From contig JALXDB010000144.1 in the NCBI GenBank assembly GCA_026990615.1, forward strand, positions 1 through 7,208: a stretch of 7,208 bases of DNA. Direction: 5' to 3'. Numbering within the stretch: the first letter of the stretch is position 1; the number at the start of each line of letters is the position of its first letter. Below the pieces are notes generated by a model that ran no database searches, was not told the DNA's origin, and saw nothing but the letters and a program-made list of their open reading frames with translations. The position numbers and the translations under genes are program-made. The stretch comes from Spirochaetota bacterium (lineage in GTDB: Bacteria; Spirochaetota; B62-G9). Of this stretch, positions 6,132 to 7,208 are shown one piece after another.

Positions 6132-7043
6132 ATGCAAAAGAAAAGAATAGAAGGAATAATACCTGCCGTAATTACTCCATTTAATAAAGATGGAAAAATT
6201 GATGAAAGATCACTTGAAAAACAGGTTAAGTATCTATCAGAAAGCGGTGTCGACGGTTTTTTTGTGTGCGGAACAACCGGTGAGGGAGTTTTTCTTACAA
6301 CAGAAGAAAAGGTCATGGTATTCAAAGTTGTTTATGAGACTGTAAAAAATAAGCAGTTTGTCGGTATTGCATCTTTAAGGCCTTCAACAAACCTGGTTAT
6401 TGATGAAATTCAAAGTTTTTACAGAGAGGGTATATCGCCGGATTTTGTGGGGGTGGTTGCCCCGTTTTATTGCAGTGTAAGTCAAAAAGATATTGTCGAA
6501 CATTTTAGAATTGTAGTTAAAAACTCTCCCTATCCTGTATTTATGTACAATATTCCCCAGTGTACGAATAACCCGATAGAATTGGATACGATCAGGGAGT
6601 TATCGCAGATGGAAAATATAATTGGGATAAAGGATAGTTCCGGTAATTTTATCAACTTTCTCAAAGGCATAAGGACCATTGGAAAAGAGAACTTCTACTG
6701 GATACAGGGAGATGACAGACTTTACGCCTATTCATTTTTAGCCGGAGCAAGCGGGGTCGTTAGCGGACTAGCAAACATACTGGCAGATCCGTATGTCAAA
6801 ATGTATCGTGGTTATATAAAAAGGGATTATGCATTAGTAATAGAAAAACAGAGAACAGTTGATGGTCTGTTTGAAATAATAGAAGTGGCCGGCGGAAAAG
6901 TTATCCCGTCCATTAAGGAGGCTGTTTCTCTAACAGGGAGAACCACACCTTATATGAAAAATAATTATATGGAACTTTCTGATAAGGAAAAAGAGCTTGT
7001 AAAAAAGAAACTCGTCTCGTTGGGAGTTATAAACTTGCCCTGA
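6132..7043 (+). CDS. DapA/NanA-superfamily aldolase or dehydratase, probably catabolic
   Basis: This 303-residue cytoplasmic protein belongs to the class I pyruvate-type lyases (dihydrodipicolinate synthase / N-acetylneuraminate lyase superfamily), which act through a Schiff base on lysine. It has GIIPAVITPFNKDGKID (8-24), CGTTGEG (46-52, with T48 and T49 for the keto-acid carboxylate), PFYCSVSQ (111-118, with Y113 at the E. coli DapA Y107 position), YNIP (139-142, catalytic Y139) and GIKDSSG (165-171, Schiff-base K167). The residue equivalent to E. coli DapA R138, which holds aspartate semialdehyde, is C144 in YNIPQCTNN. This argues against lysine biosynthesis and for a sugar-acid or keto-acid aldolase or dehydratase. 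A GAGAG site (6121-6125) lies six bases before the ATG. As the fourth gene behind the TTT transporter, it probably processes the imported acid. The actual substrate is not determinable; 2-keto-3-deoxy sugar acids or aldol adducts of pyruvate are plausible. Confidence 0.85.
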   Translation: MQKKRIEGIIPAVITPFNKDGKIDERSLEKQVKYLSESGVDGFFVCGTTGEGVFLTTEEKVMVFKVVYETVKNKQFVGIASLRPSTNLVIDEIQSFYREGISPDFVGVVAPFYCSVSQKDIVEHFRIVVKNSPYPVFMYNIPQCTNNPIELDTIRELSQMENIIGIKDSSGNFINFLKGIRTIGKENFYWIQGDDRLYAYSFLAGASGVVSGLANILADPYVKMYRGYIKRDYALVIEKQRTVDGLFEIIEVAGGKVIPSIKEAVSLTGRTTPYMKNNYMELSDKEKELVKKKLVSLGVINLP

Positions 7044-7208
7044 TTCTGGTAAAGTCTAAAATTTCCTGTAAAATTGGATATAATCATACCGCAGCCCCTT
7101 TTAATATACATTCATTTCTGTCTTCTCCTCATCTGTACAGTTTTCTGATATTTTTTGATATAACAAAATTATAATCAATTTATATTTATCCCTATCAATT
7201 TTTTACTA

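Noticed and set aside
7168..7198. Minus-strand TTGATA and TATAAT separated by 19 bases in the final AT-rich stretch.
   Set aside because: The spacer is longer than optimal and it would transcribe antisense into the aldolase gene. AT-rich DNA gives many such matches.
7044..7208. Looked for a rho-independent terminator or a further gene after the aldolase.
   Set aside because: Only a weak AATTT/AAATT pair and scattered T runs are present, with no GC-containing stem before a T tract and no open frame of useful length with a start signal.

Overview
The window is a 7.2 kb piece of a bacterial chromosome with moderate to low GC in its genes and very AT-rich intergenic DNA. All supported genes lie on the plus strand. 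The organism cannot be named from this sequence. Strong AGGAGG-type ribosome binding sites, a SixA-type phosphatase and a class II fumarase fit a Gram-negative-type, possibly anaerobic, bacterium (for example Desulfobacterota or Nitrospirota relatives), but this is only an inference.

Region 1 (1-2212) is housekeeping in character. It holds the C-terminal end of a nicotinate phosphoribosyltransferase (NAD salvage), a complete MntP manganese exporter and a complete class II fumarase. The gaps are 28 and 49 bases, so the three could be co-transcribed. A weak hairpin followed by a T run sits after the fumarase.

Region 2 (about 2320-2855) is a single gene for a SixA-like phosphohistidine phosphatase. 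It has a good sigma-70-like promoter and a strong ribosome binding site.

Region 3 (2856-3084) is a 229-base, roughly 20% GC regulatory gap. It contains a consensus-like promoter (TTGACA, 16-base spacer, GATAAT). A perfect 13-bp all-A/T inverted repeat lies exactly where transcription should start, and a smaller palindrome lies just upstream of the -35 box. This looks like a regulated promoter.

Region 4 (3085-7043) is a four-gene operon. It encodes a complete tripartite tricarboxylate transporter (TTT family) in the order binding protein (TctC), small membrane subunit (TctB), large membrane subunit (TctA), followed by a class I pyruvate-type aldolase/lyase of the DapA/NanA superfamily. The layout suggests uptake of an organic acid and its cleavage or dehydration in the cytoplasm. 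The aldolase keeps the catalytic Tyr and Lys but lacks the Arg that marks true dihydrodipicolinate synthases, so it is probably catabolic. The substrate is unknown and is the most interesting open question here. No regulator gene is visible in the window.

The last 165 bases (7044-7208) are AT-rich, with no gene or convincing terminator. There are no RNA genes, mobile elements, CRISPR arrays or tandem repeats that I can support.
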